Source: Euryarchaeota archaeon UBA202 (GTDB lineage: Archaea > Thermoplasmatota > E2 > UBA202). From it: 64,000 nt of DNA. Each line of letters begins with the position of its first letter. Positions within the stretch are counted from its first letter, which is position 1. The stretch is taken from positions 8,181 through 72,180 of the forward strand of contig DAQA01000013.1 of NCBI GenBank assembly GCA_002502685.1, written 5' to 3'. The notes under the pieces are model-generated. The model had not been told where the DNA came from and searched no databases. It was given only the letters and a program-made list of their open reading frames with translations. The position numbers were made by a program, and so were the translations under genes. This document shows, in pieces, positions 34,571 to 43,638 of the stretch.

Positions 34571-37393
34571 GTGACAAAAAAGATTATTATTAAGGGAGCA
34601 CGGGAACATAACCTGAAAAATATTGATGTTGAGCTTCCCCGGGATAAGATCATTGTGATTTCTGGTCTTTCAGGATCAGGAAAATCCACCTTGGCTTTTG
34701 ACACCATTTATGCCGAGGGACAAAGAAGATATGTGGAATCACTCTCAGCGTATGCCCGACAGTTCTTGGGGTTGATGAGGAAACCCAATGTGGACAGTAT
34801 TGAGGGTTTGTCACCTGCCATCTCCATAGAGCAGAAAACAACGGGGAGGAATCCCCGTAGTACGGTGGGAACCATAACGGAGATCTATGATTATCTTCGG
34901 CTTCTCTTTGCCCGTATTGGTGTACCCTATTGCCCTGAGCATAACATCCCCATCGAATCACAATCTCCCGAAAGAATTGCGGAAAGAATTAGTCATGAAC
35001 TCCAGGGAATGGTAATGCTTCTTGCTCCCCTTATTCGCCAAAAAAAAGGGACCTATGAACAGCTTTTCCAGCAACTTAACAGAAACGGGTATTCACGAGT
35101 CCGGGTGGGCAAAGTAATTTACCGTACCCATGAAGATATACCCCTAGAACGTTATAAAAAACATGATATTGAAGTGGTCATTGACCGAGTATCTGTAGAT
35201 GATACATCACGTCTCCGGGAGGCATGTGAAGATGCATTGGATATGTCTGATGGCCTTATTATTGCTGTTGATGAACAAAAAAAGGAGTATATTTACTCAG
35301 AGAAAATGGCATGCCCAAAATGCGGCATTATATTTGAGGAATTACAACCACGGATGTTCTCATTTAACAGTCCCTTTGGTGCATGCCCGACGTGTCATGG
35401 CCTGGGGTTTAAAATGGAATTTGATCCTGATCTTATTGTTCCAGATAAATCATTATGCATTGCGGATGGAGCCATTGCTATTTACAGAAATATACGGGAT
35501 GGATGGCGGGTTAAAATCTTAGGGGGTGTGGCTAAACATTTTGGTTTCGACTTGTTTACCCCCATTCAGGATTTAAATGAGAAGCAATACCAGGGTCTTA
35601 TGTATGGCACTTCTGAAAAAATAACCTTTTTCATGGTAAGTAAAAATGGTGAGGGACATTGGTCACATAAGGGGCCTTGGGAGGGATTGGTACCACAATC
35701 AAACCGTCTTTATCGGCAGACAAAATCTGATTACCGGCGGCGTGACATGGAAAAATTTATGCGTATTTTTTCCTGTCCCGACTGCCAGGGTAAACGATTG
35801 AAACAAAAAGTTTTGGCGGTCAAAATCGGAGGGAAATCAATTATTGATATCACGGATTTATCCATTAAAAAATGTATTTCTTTTTTTTATGGTCTTTCAG
35901 TAACTGATAAACAATACGAGATTGCTCGCCAGATTTTAAAGGAGATTCGGGAAAGACTGCGGTTTCTTGACAATGTGGGATTAGGATATCTTACCCTATC
36001 CCGGAATTCTCGGACACTTTCAGGAGGTGAAGCCCAAAGGATACGCTTGGCGACACAGATTGGATCCAACTTGATGGGTGTTCTCTATATCCTTGATGAA
36101 CCATCCATTGGGTTGCATCAAAGGGATAATAAAAAACTTATCCAGACACTTTATCAATTAAGGGATATGGGAAATACTCTCATTATTGTGGAGCATGACG
36201 AGGAAACTATCAGGAGTGCAGATTACGTAATAGATATGGGTCCGGGGGCCGGCATACATGGGGGAAAAATTATTGCCCAGGGGACTCCACAAGAGATCGA
36301 AAATAATCCACGATCTATTACAGGACAATATCTCTCAGGTAAAATGTGGATCGATATCCCTGAAAAACGAAGGATGCCCCATAACTATGTCTGGATTACC
36401 CAGTGCCAGGAGCATAATCTAAAAAATATCACGGTGGGGGTACCCATTGGCGTTCTCACAGTAATTACCGGGGTATCAGGAAGTGGAAAGTCCACTCTTA
36501 TTTATGACATTCTGTACAAGGCATTGATGAAAAAACTTCATGGATCCCGGGTCAGCCCCGGAAAACATGAATCCATACAATATGATAACAAGATAGATAA
36601 AGTAATTGTGATTGATCAAAGCCCCATTGGAAAGACACCCCGGAGCAATCCTGCAACCTATACCAAGGTGTTTGATGAAATCCGGAAGATATTTGTCCAA
36701 ATACCTGAGGCAAAGATAAGGGGTTATAAACCGGGAAGGTTCTCCTTTAATGTCAAGGGAGGGCGTTGCGAAGCGTGCCATGGTGATGGATCCATCAAAA
36801 TAGAAATGAATTTTTTACCCGATATCTATGTGGAATGTGAAGAATGTAAAGGCAAACGATATAATCGGGAAACACTAGAGGTAAAATATAAGGGAAAAAC
36901 CATTGCCGATGTCTTGGATATGAGTGTAGAGGAAAATCTGCACCTCTTTAAAAATATTCCCTATATCAGAAAAAAACTAGACGTGTTATCACAAGTGGGC
37001 TTGGGATATATTAAGCTGGGGCAAAGCTCAACCACCCTTTCAGGGGGCGAGGCGCAACGAATTAAACTAACCCGGGAATTATCCAAAAAAAGCACGGGGA
37101 AAACCCTCTATTTGCTTGATGAACCCACGACGGGTCTTCATTTTCACGATGTCAAAAAACTTATCATGGTACTCAATAAACTAGTTGATAAAGGAAACAC
37201 TGTTGTAGTAATTGAACATAACATCGAGGTGATTAAATCAGCTGATTATATTATTGACCTGGGCCCTGAAGGAGGGGAACAGGGTGGAGAAATCGTGGCG
37301 GAGGGAGCACCGGAAAAGATTGTTAAATCACCACGGAGTTACACGGGAAAAATTCTTAAAAAATATATGGATAAAAAAACAAAAAATGATTGA
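34571..37393 (+). CDS. uvrA: UvrABC system protein A
   Basis: Damage-recognition ATPase of nucleotide excision repair, 940 residues, complete. It has two ABC modules: Walker [13 protein letters not shown] near residue 35 and [13 protein letters not shown] near 640, two signature motifs [12 protein letters not shown] and [12 protein letters not shown], and zinc fingers with CPKC...CPTC (near 255) and CEAC...CEEC (near 735). The start is GTG with Shine-Dalgarno GGAGG nine bases upstream and a TATA-like ACTATAAAATCC further up. It heads a uvrA-uvrC-uvrB operon with overlapping ends. UvrABC is bacterial in origin, so the operon was probably acquired by transfer, but promoter and codon use look like the host. 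Confidence 0.97.
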   Translation: MTKKIIIKGAREHNLKNIDVELPRDKIIVISGLSGSGKSTLAFDTIYAEGQRRYVESLSAYARQFLGLMRKPNVDSIEGLSPAISIEQKTTGRNPRSTVGTITEIYDYLRLLFARIGVPYCPEHNIPIESQSPERIAERISHELQGMVMLLAPLIRQKKGTYEQLFQQLNRNGYSRVRVGKVIYRTHEDIPLERYKKHDIEVVIDRVSVDDTSRLREACEDALDMSDGLIIAVDEQKKEYIYSEKMACPKCGIIFEELQPRMFSFNSPFGACPTCHGLGFKMEFDPDLIVPDKSLCIADGAIAIYRNIRDGWRVKILGGVAKHFGFDLFTPIQDLNEKQYQGLMYGTSEKITFFMVSKNGEGHWSHKGPWEGLVPQSNRLYRQTKSDYRRRDMEKFMRIFSCPDCQGKRLKQKVLAVKIGGKSIIDITDLSIKKCISFFYGLSVTDKQYEIARQILKEIRERLRFLDNVGLGYLTLSRNSRTLSGGEAQRIRLATQIGSNLMGVLYILDEPSIGLHQRDNKKLIQTLYQLRDMGNTLIIVEHDEETIRSADYVIDMGPGAGIHGGKIIAQGTPQEIENNPRSITGQYLSGKMWIDIPEKRRMPHNYVWITQCQEHNLKNITVGVPIGVLTVITGVSGSGKSTLIYDILYKALMKKLHGSRVSPGKHESIQYDNKIDKVIVIDQSPIGKTPRSNPATYTKVFDEIRKIFVQIPEAKIRGYKPGRFSFNVKGGRCEACHGDGSIKIEMNFLPDIYVECEECKGKRYNRETLEVKYKGKTIADVLDMSVEENLHLFKNIPYIRKKLDVLSQVGLGYIKLGQSSTTLSGGEAQRIKLTRELSKKSTGKTLYLLDEPTTGLHFHDVKKLIMVLNKLVDKGNTVVVIEHNIEVIKSADYIIDLGPEGGEQGGEIVAEGAPEKIVKSPRSYTGKILKKYMDKKTKND

Positions 37394-38936
37394 TCCAGAT
37401 AGTCTTCCCTCAAATCCGGGATGTTACCTATTTAAGAACACAAAAAAACAAGTTCTATATGTGGGTAAAGCAAAAAATCTTAAAAAACGGGTGAAAACAT
37501 ATTATCAAAAAAATGAACTTGATGCTAAAACACAACGCCTCATCGATACCAGCACCAGTCTTGATTTTTTTGTCACAGAGAATGAAACAGAAGCCCTAAT
37601 ATTAGAAAACACCTTAATAAAAAAATATCTTCCTCGCTACAATATCCGTCTTCGTGATGCAAAAACCTATGCATTCATTCGTCTGACAATCGATACCTTT
37701 CCTCGGTTGATGATCGCCCGAAAAAAAAGTGGATCGGGGATATTCTATGGTCCTTTTGTCTCCGCCCAGGAAAGAGATTATATCCTAAATTTTTTAAATA
37801 AGACATTTCGCCTTCGCACTTGTAAAAAAATGCCCAAAAAACCCTGTTTAAGATCTCACATCAAATTATGTGACGCACCCTGTATAAATAATATTGCTCC
37901 TCAGGAATACCAAAAAAGAATTGAAAAAACAAAACTTATTTTGAATGGAAAAACCAAACATCTTCTTAAAAAACTAGTAAAAGAAATGAACCAATTATCC
38001 CAGGAACAAAATTATGAAAAAGCCTTGGAGATACGAAATCAAATCTCTGCCATACAAAGATTAAGTGAACATCAGAATATGCAACGTGAAATAAAACATG
38101 ATGAAGATATTTTGAATTATGTAGTAAAGGATGACGCTGTATACCTTATGTTGTTTAATGTTTCCAAGGGAATTGTAACCACAAAAAATGAATATGTTTT
38201 TGAGTATAATCCTGATTTTTACGAGGAATTTTTGGTTCAATACTATTCAGAAAAACCAGTTCCCCCAGAACTTATTATTCCCCAAGGAATCTCCTCCCCA
38301 TTAAAGGATTTTTTACAAAAAAAAAGCCAAAGGAAAATTATTATTACAGTTCCCCTTAGAGGATCTAAAAAACAACTTCTTGATCTCGTGAAAAAAAATA
38401 TTGAAGGAGTTTTTTTTGCAGGAGCCATAAAAATGGAAAAACTGGGGAAACAACTTGGTCTCCATGACATACCCCAAGTGATAGAATGTTTTGATATATC
38501 CCATCTCTCCGGGACATCAACAGTGGGATCCATGGTCCAATTTCGGAATGGAAAACCTGATAAAAATAACTATAGACGATTTAAAATACGGACTGTGGAC
38601 ACAATCGATGATTATGCAGCCATCAGAGAAATCATAAGACGACGATATACTCGCTTAAAACAAACAAATGGACCCTATCCAGATCTTATCATTATCGACG
38701 GGGGACGGGGACAATTAAATGGCGCGCGGGCTGAACTGGAAACACTGGGAGTTAATATTCCCATAATCTCAATTGCAAAAAAAGAAGAAGATATCTATTT
38801 GCCCAATATCCCTATACCCCTTAGGTTATCCTCAAAAAATAAGGCTCTTCATGCCATCCAGGAAATACGTGATGAAGCACATCGATTTGCGATTAAATAT
38901 AACAGATTGCTGCGAAAGAAAAGCATGATATCATGA
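37386..38936 (+). CDS. uvrC: UvrABC system protein C, lacking C-terminal HhH
   Basis: Dual-incision nuclease subunit. The N-terminal GIY-YIG domain reads NPGCYLF...[18 protein letters not shown]-like helix pair ([17 protein letters not shown]) binds UvrB. The RNase H-like C-terminal nuclease has [17 protein letters not shown] and [12 protein letters not shown], ending in [11 protein letters not shown]. At 516 residues it stops just after this domain, so the tandem helix-hairpin-helix that usually ends UvrC (about 610 residues in bacteria) is missing. The ATG overlaps the end of uvrA by 8 bases; a longer upstream frame lies inside uvrA and is rejected. Its stop overlaps the uvrB start (ATGA). 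Confidence 0.95.
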   Translation: MIDPDSLPSNPGCYLFKNTKKQVLYVGKAKNLKKRVKTYYQKNELDAKTQRLIDTSTSLDFFVTENETEALILENTLIKKYLPRYNIRLRDAKTYAFIRLTIDTFPRLMIARKKSGSGIFYGPFVSAQERDYILNFLNKTFRLRTCKKMPKKPCLRSHIKLCDAPCINNIAPQEYQKRIEKTKLILNGKTKHLLKKLVKEMNQLSQEQNYEKALEIRNQISAIQRLSEHQNMQREIKHDEDILNYVVKDDAVYLMLFNVSKGIVTTKNEYVFEYNPDFYEEFLVQYYSEKPVPPELIIPQGISSPLKDFLQKKSQRKIIITVPLRGSKKQLLDLVKKNIEGVFFAGAIKMEKLGKQLGLHDIPQVIECFDISHLSGTSTVGSMVQFRNGKPDKNNYRRFKIRTVDTIDDYAAIREIIRRRYTRLKQTNGPYPDLIIIDGGRGQLNGARAELETLGVNIPIISIAKKEEDIYLPNIPIPLRLSSKNKALHAIQEIRDEAHRFAIKYNRLLRKKSMIS

Positions 38937-40867
38937 AACGATTTAAGCTGGTAACAGATCTTATCCCCCATGGATCACAGCCCTTTGCCATACAGAAACT
39001 TACCCAGGGTATAAAAAAAGGAAAACGCCGCCAAACGCTTCTTGGCGTCACTGGCTCAGGTAAAACTTTTACCATGGCAAATGTGATACAAAAGATACAA
39101 AAACCCACCTTGGTGATTGCCCATAACAAGACGCTTGCAGTACAGCTTTACAATGAATTCCAGGATTTTTTTCCCGAGAATAGGGTGGAATACTTTGTCT
39201 CGTATTACGATTATTACCAACCAGAATCCTATATTCCCCAGAAGGATCAGTATATCGAAAAAGATGCAGATATCAATCCAAAGATTGAGCAAATGCGATT
39301 GGCGACCACTGCCTCTCTTCTGTCAAGAAATGATGTCATTGTGGTTGCCTCAGTATCATGTATCTACAGCGCTGGTGACCCCCGGGATTATCATGAGATG
39401 GGATTTGATGCTGAAGTAGGAGAGACCATTCCCCGAAAGATGCTTTTACGGAAACTCATTGAGAGCCAATATGAAAGAAATGATTATGCCATGAAGCCAG
39501 GGCGTTTTCGGGTTAAAGGCGACACGATCGATATCATTCCAGGTTATTACTATAATATTATTCGTATTGAGTTGTTTGGTGACGAGGTTGAAAAAATCAG
39601 GGAGATCCACAGGGTGACAGGTGAAACATTGGATGTTTTTCCCTATTATTATTTTTTTCCAGCTAAGCATTTTGTGATCTCTGAAAGGAAAAAAAATCAG
39701 GCTGTTCAATCAATAAAAAAAGAATTAACGGAGCGGCTACCTGCACTTGATGCACTGGCGGCCCATCGTCTTAAACAGCGTACCTTATTTGATATTGAGA
39801 TGATCGAAGAAACAGGACACTGTAAAGGTATTGAGAACTATTCCCGTCATTTTGATAACAGGAAACCTGGAGAAAAGCCCTATTGTCTTCTTGATTATTT
39901 TCCCCATGATTTCTTAATGTTCATTGATGAAAGCCATCGGACGATTCCACAGATCCGGGGAATGTATCATGGTGACCATTCCCGAAAAAAAACACTGGTG
40001 GATTATGGATTTCGGCTACCCAGTGCATTTGATAATCGTCCCTTGAATTTTCAGGAATTTGAAGGATATATGGAACGGGTTATTTTTGTATCAGCAACCC
40101 CTGGAGAGTATGAACTGGATAAATCTTTCCAGGTGGTGGAACAAATTATTCGTCCAACCGGTCTTCTTGATCCACATATCGAAATACGAAAAATAACGGG
40201 TCAAATACAGGACCTCATAAAAGAGATTACCGCAACCATCCAAAAAGGAGAAAGAGTCCTTGTGACCACTCTTACCAAAAAGCTTGCCGAGGAGCTATCA
40301 AATTATCTTGCCGGCAAGAATATACAGACGCGGTATCTTCATTCAGAGATTGACACTCTTGATAGAACCGAGATCATCAGACAATTGAGATTGGGTGAAT
40401 TTGATGTTTTAGTGGGGATTAATCTACTCCGGGAGGGACTTGACATCCCAGAGGTAGGATTCATTGGTATTCTTGATGCAGATAAAGAAGGTTTTCTTCG
40501 CGATCAACGAAGCCTCATCCAGATCATTGGGCGAGCGGCACGTAATGCTAACTCTAAGGTTATACTGTATGCCGATAACCTGACAGAATCCATAAAAAAT
40601 GCTGTAGAGGAGACGAATCGCCGGCGAAGAATACAGGAGGAATTTAATCTCAAGCATCAAATCATACCCCAAACCATTATTAAACCCATCAAGGAAAAAA
40701 CTGTGGATATCAAGGATACAAAACATATACCCAAGAAAGAGATACCCCCGATGATTATCAATCTTGAGGCAGAAATGAAGGTGGCAGCGGATAATCTGGA
40801 TTTTGAAACCGCGATAACCCTTCGTGAAAAAATAAAGAAACTACAAAAAACACTCACAAGCCAATAA
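38933..40867 (+). CDS. uvrB: UvrABC system protein B
   Basis: Damage-verifying helicase-like subunit, 644 residues and complete. Walker A GVTGSGKTFTMANVI near residue 40, the beta-hairpin region YYDYYQPESYIPQKD near 90-105, FIDESHRTIPQIRGMYHGD as motif II region, and INLLREGLDIPEV plus QIIGRAARN in the C-terminal helicase domain. A UVR domain (EAEMKVAADNLDFETAITLREKI) ends the protein and should pair with the UvrC UVR helices. It is the last gene of the operon. Confidence 0.97.
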   Translation: MKRFKLVTDLIPHGSQPFAIQKLTQGIKKGKRRQTLLGVTGSGKTFTMANVIQKIQKPTLVIAHNKTLAVQLYNEFQDFFPENRVEYFVSYYDYYQPESYIPQKDQYIEKDADINPKIEQMRLATTASLLSRNDVIVVASVSCIYSAGDPRDYHEMGFDAEVGETIPRKMLLRKLIESQYERNDYAMKPGRFRVKGDTIDIIPGYYYNIIRIELFGDEVEKIREIHRVTGETLDVFPYYYFFPAKHFVISERKKNQAVQSIKKELTERLPALDALAAHRLKQRTLFDIEMIEETGHCKGIENYSRHFDNRKPGEKPYCLLDYFPHDFLMFIDESHRTIPQIRGMYHGDHSRKKTLVDYGFRLPSAFDNRPLNFQEFEGYMERVIFVSATPGEYELDKSFQVVEQIIRPTGLLDPHIEIRKITGQIQDLIKEITATIQKGERVLVTTLTKKLAEELSNYLAGKNIQTRYLHSEIDTLDRTEIIRQLRLGEFDVLVGINLLREGLDIPEVGFIGILDADKEGFLRDQRSLIQIIGRAARNANSKVILYADNLTESIKNAVEETNRRRRIQEEFNLKHQIIPQTIIKPIKEKTVDIKDTKHIPKKEIPPMIINLEAEMKVAADNLDFETAITLREKIKKLQKTLTSQ

Positions 40868-40987
40868 AAATAAAAAAAAGAAAACGGGATTCCATGACCC
40901 ATAAAAAAGGGGGAATTGCATATCTTTTTTTTGTCTCTTTTCTCTTTTTTGGATACATTTTTAAACAGGCAGGAAATTAGTTATCCC

Positions 40988-41461
40988 ATGGATATCGAAC
41001 AATTATTAAAGATTGCAATAAAATCGGAGATAAATGCTGCAGAAATCTATAAAAAAATGGCTGATAAAACAAAGATTGTTTTCCTAAAAGACAAACTTAA
41101 TTTTTTGGCAAATGAAGAGAGTAGCCATAGAAATCTGTTGGAAAAACTTTTCGAGACTAAGTTTTCCCATGAACCACAAAAATTAGATGGTGATATGGAA
41201 ACACCGCTTCCCGAGCTGACAATAACTGATGATATGCTCATTTCTGATATGCTTACTCAAGCCATGGAAGCAGAAAAAAAAGCATCAGATTTCTACAAGA
41301 ATCTTAAACAAAATTTTGAAGAAGAAAAAGAAAAATCCATGGCGCGGTATCTTTCCCATATGGAAAAATCACATTATTATCTTTTAAAAAGTGAGCTTGA
41401 GCTTTTCCATAATTTTGAGCTGTATGACGAAGTCCATATGATGATGCATGTCGGACCCTAG
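40988..41461 (+). CDS. Ferritin-like/rubrerythrin diiron-type protein
   Basis: 157 residues forming a four-helix ferritin-like bundle. The pattern of metal ligands is visible as EINAAEIYKKM, NEESSHRNLL (EXXH), EAEKKASDFYKNL and MEKSHYYLL (EXXH). No rubredoxin domain is attached. The ATG at 40988 is used because a TATA-like ACATTTTTAAACAGG lies about 25-30 bases upstream of it, inside the longer upstream frame. The C-terminus ends MMMHVGP. Likely peroxide or metal handling; exact activity unknown. Confidence 0.8.
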   Translation: MDIEQLLKIAIKSEINAAEIYKKMADKTKIVFLKDKLNFLANEESSHRNLLEKLFETKFSHEPQKLDGDMETPLPELTITDDMLISDMLTQAMEAEKKASDFYKNLKQNFEEEKEKSMARYLSHMEKSHYYLLKSELELFHNFELYDEVHMMMHVGP

Positions 41462-41549
41462 AGGTATCCAGCCTGGTTTTGAAGGATTACGCCATAAGTT
41501 AGGAGGGGTAGCCGATTTGCTGATAAGGTGGACGCTCTATATTCGTGCT

Positions 41550-42413
41550 CTATGGGAGAGGATCTATATGGACAGTGGGTTCAATTTGGCATTTCGTCCT
41601 TAGCTCATCTTCAATGAATGCAACAATATCATGTGCTTCCTCAAGATTCATATGTGCCGGCAGCATGATATGTAATGTTACTTCCACATGATCACCATAT
41701 CTATGAACACGGAGATGATGCACATGAGACACCTGGGGAAAATTATGATAGATTATTTCTTTTATTTTTTTATCAAGGGATGTATCAGGAGCTTCCCCTA
41801 GCATTGATTCGATAGATTTCTTTAAGATATCAAATGTCACATATCCAATTAAAAGTGAGATACCAAGTGCCATGACACCATCAATCCACCAGTAACGGGT
41901 ACCTACAAGGGCACCTATAATAATGAGTCCTGATGTAATGGCATCACTACGGTGATGCCATCCATCGGCAATAAGGCTAGAGGAATTAATTTTTTTCCCT
42001 ATCCGGAGGGTATATTGTGCTAACGCCTCTTTGATAATTACGGAAAAAAGAAGAACAATGATGGCGATGTCTCCAAACGTGGCTGATTCACCCTGCCAAA
42101 GTCTTTCTATAGCCCGGGTGAAAAACGTAAATGCCACTACTGCAAGGAGTGTACCAATAATCAAGGTCCCAATTTCTTCTGCTCTTCCGTGTCCAAAGGG
42201 ATGCTGTTTATCTGGCGGCTTTGAAGAAATCCAGAAACCCAACATGACAATAATGGAGGTTAACGTATCCGAAAGGCTATGCCATGCATCTGCCTGTATG
42301 GCGATCGAATGAAATGTGGTTCCCACCCAGTATTTACCCACAAAAAGGATAACATTAATGATGATAGAAATCCCTGCCACAAAATAGCCAAGAGATTTTC
42401 TTGTGGGGAACAT
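41550..42413 (-). CDS. Cation diffusion facilitator transporter
   Basis: 287-residue CDF-family divalent cation/proton antiporter (zinc, iron, manganese or cobalt export). Six membrane helices are predicted. The metal-site motifs are HSLSDT in helix II and HHRSDA in helix V; HPFGHGRAEEIG is the histidine-containing loop between helices II and III. The cytoplasmic C-terminal domain has VHHLRVHRYGDHVEVTLHI. No regulator is adjacent. The gene is transcribed toward the ferritin-like gene, with about 88 bases between their ends. Confidence 0.93.
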   Translation of the reverse strand: MFPTRKSLGYFVAGISIIINVILFVGKYWVGTTFHSIAIQADAWHSLSDTLTSIIVMLGFWISSKPPDKQHPFGHGRAEEIGTLIIGTLLAVVAFTFFTRAIERLWQGESATFGDIAIIVLLFSVIIKEALAQYTLRIGKKINSSSLIADGWHHRSDAITSGLIIIGALVGTRYWWIDGVMALGISLLIGYVTFDILKKSIESMLGEAPDTSLDKKIKEIIYHNFPQVSHVHHLRVHRYGDHVEVTLHIMLPAHMNLEEAHDIVAFIEDELRTKCQIEPTVHIDPLP

Positions 42414-42736
42414 GATAAAAACACCTAGTTATATCCTGATAAATAAACAAGAGTATAATTATTAAAATTTGCGAAAAAAAAAGAAGATAAGAAGATTGAT
42501 TCTGAAAAAAAATGGTTATATAAACAAAAAAAAAGAAAAATAACACCTAGAGGATATGTGTACAGATAGAGATAAAACTGTTGATAAAAAAAAATCCTTA
42601 GGGAAGCTAACAGAAAAGATATTAAACGAGTGATTACATTTTTTAGGATAAGTAAAAAATGGAAAAAAAAGATACGTAAAGCCCTTACTGACCAAAAAAA
42701 AAATAATGGATCAGAAAATAAAAAAGGAGATAGAAA
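42414..42736. other. A/T-rich intergenic region
   Basis: About 320 bases with many A-runs. A minus-strand AT-rich segment near 42434-42446 (TTTATTTATC) is a possible TATA box for the CDF gene. The plus strand holds GTTATATAAAC at 42512-42522, a strong TATA match without a gene in the expected position, and a purine-rich AAAGGAGAT before the AEC fragment. No RNA gene was recognised. Confidence 0.45.
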
Positions 42737-42948
42737 ATGAATATCTTTGTGACCACCTTTGAATCCGTTATTGTCCTTTTGGGAATTGGGTTTCTTGGAT
42801 TTTGGGTTATACGAAAAAAGCTTATCCCGGGAAATATCATTGGATTGCTATCTCCTCTTGCTTTGGATATTGCCCTCCCCAGTTTTATTTTTGTAAATAT
42901 CATACAAAACTTCAACCCCGGGGAAGCTTCTGACTGGTGGACCCTTCC
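42737..42948 (+). pseudogene. 5' fragment of an AEC-family (auxin efflux carrier) transporter
   Basis: The first ~70 residues are a good match to the N-terminus of AEC-family permeases: VIVLLGIGFLGFWVIRKK, IGLLSPLALDIALPSFIFVNIIQNF and DWWTLPL. Similarity stops abruptly near 42948. The frame runs on to 43072 but the remaining residues are the antisense of another gene start. About three quarters of the transporter is absent. A Shine-Dalgarno AAAGGAGAT precedes the ATG. Confidence 0.75.
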
Positions 42949-43001
42949 TCTCTGTGAATGGCAAAATCTAATATTTCTTCAACAGATGCAAATTTTTCCA
43001 T
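42946..43001 (-). pseudogene. 5' fragment of a rubrerythrin-like gene
   Basis: On the minus strand an ATG with a good Shine-Dalgarno (GAAGGGTGA) starts MEKFASVEEILDFAIHREE, the characteristic opening of rubrerythrin/ferritin-like proteins, and then runs directly into the antisense of the AEC fragment. Only about 19 codons remain. A TATA-like TTCTATAGAG lies upstream. The junction with the transporter fragment is within a few bases of 42948. Confidence 0.65.
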
Positions 43002-43113
43002 TGTTTCACCCTTCCATGACAAACTTGCTTCTCTATAGAAAGGACACGGATGTTATAGGGAAGATATCATGACAGATTTGTAGTAATGAGTATCCCTATA
43101 AATTATTTTTGTG

Positions 43114-43150
43114 TAACGAAACATTTAGATTTATAAGGCCTCTTTCGTTA
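43114..43150 (+). promoter_or_regulatory. Inverted repeat around the TATA box of the AOR operon
   Basis: TAACGAAA (43114-43121) and its exact complement TTTCGTTA (43143-43150) flank a TATA box, ATTTATAAGG, at about 43129-43138. The half-sites are 29 bases apart centre to centre, nearly three helical turns. A dimeric regulator bound here would cover the promoter, so a repressor site for the aldehyde oxidoreductase operon is plausible. Confidence 0.55.
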
Positions 43151-43176
43151 TCGAATAAAAAATAGATAGATGACAC

Positions 43177-43638
43177 ATGATGACCGTTGTGGAAACAATA
43201 ACCAGATTAAAATTTTATCCCCATAGATGCACAGGGTGCAGAGAATGTGAACGGGCATGCTCACAGGTGCATTTCAAAACAAAGGAAGGGGGAGACAAAT
43301 CAGCTCTCCGGATCAAGGAAAAAAAAGGAATTTATAGTATCCATGTGTGCGACCAGCGGGGTTTATGCTTGGACATGTGCCCGGTGGGGGCATTAACCCG
43401 GCGAAAGAATGGTGCTGTCTGGCTTGACAAGAAAACCTGTATTGGATGTCAAGCATGTGTCGGATTCTGCCCCATTGGAGCCATGAAAAAAGCCAAGGAG
43501 AGAATCGAGCCCTTCAAATGTATCTCGTGTGGATCCTGTGTCCGTGCATGTCCTGAAGAAGCCCTGGAGCTCATCACGGTACCCCTTGAGGAAAAAAAAG
43601 AGATAGTGTATCATGAATTGGGAGCCAAAAACAAATGA
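43177..43638 (+). CDS. Four-cluster ferredoxin subunit of the aldehyde oxidoreductase
   Basis: 153 residues with four cysteine groups: CTGCRECERAC, CDQRGLCLDMCP, CIGCQACVGFCP and CISCGSCVRACP. This matches the polyferredoxin-like small subunits that accompany some tungsten aldehyde oxidoreductases (WOR5 and BamC-like). It probably links the large subunit to the ferredoxin pool. Two adjacent ATG codons open the frame; the second is equally possible. Its stop overlaps the start of the large-subunit gene by four bases. Confidence 0.85.
   Translation: MMTVVETITRLKFYPHRCTGCRECERACSQVHFKTKEGGDKSALRIKEKKGIYSIHVCDQRGLCLDMCPVGALTRRKNGAVWLDKKTCIGCQACVGFCPIGAMKKAKERIEPFKCISCGSCVRACPEEALELITVPLEEKKEIVYHELGAKNK

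Noticed and set aside
42949..43072. Continuation of the AEC frame as part of a 111-residue membrane protein
   Set aside because: The residues after DWWTLPL are antisense to a rubrerythrin-like gene start, so the longer frame is a chimera.
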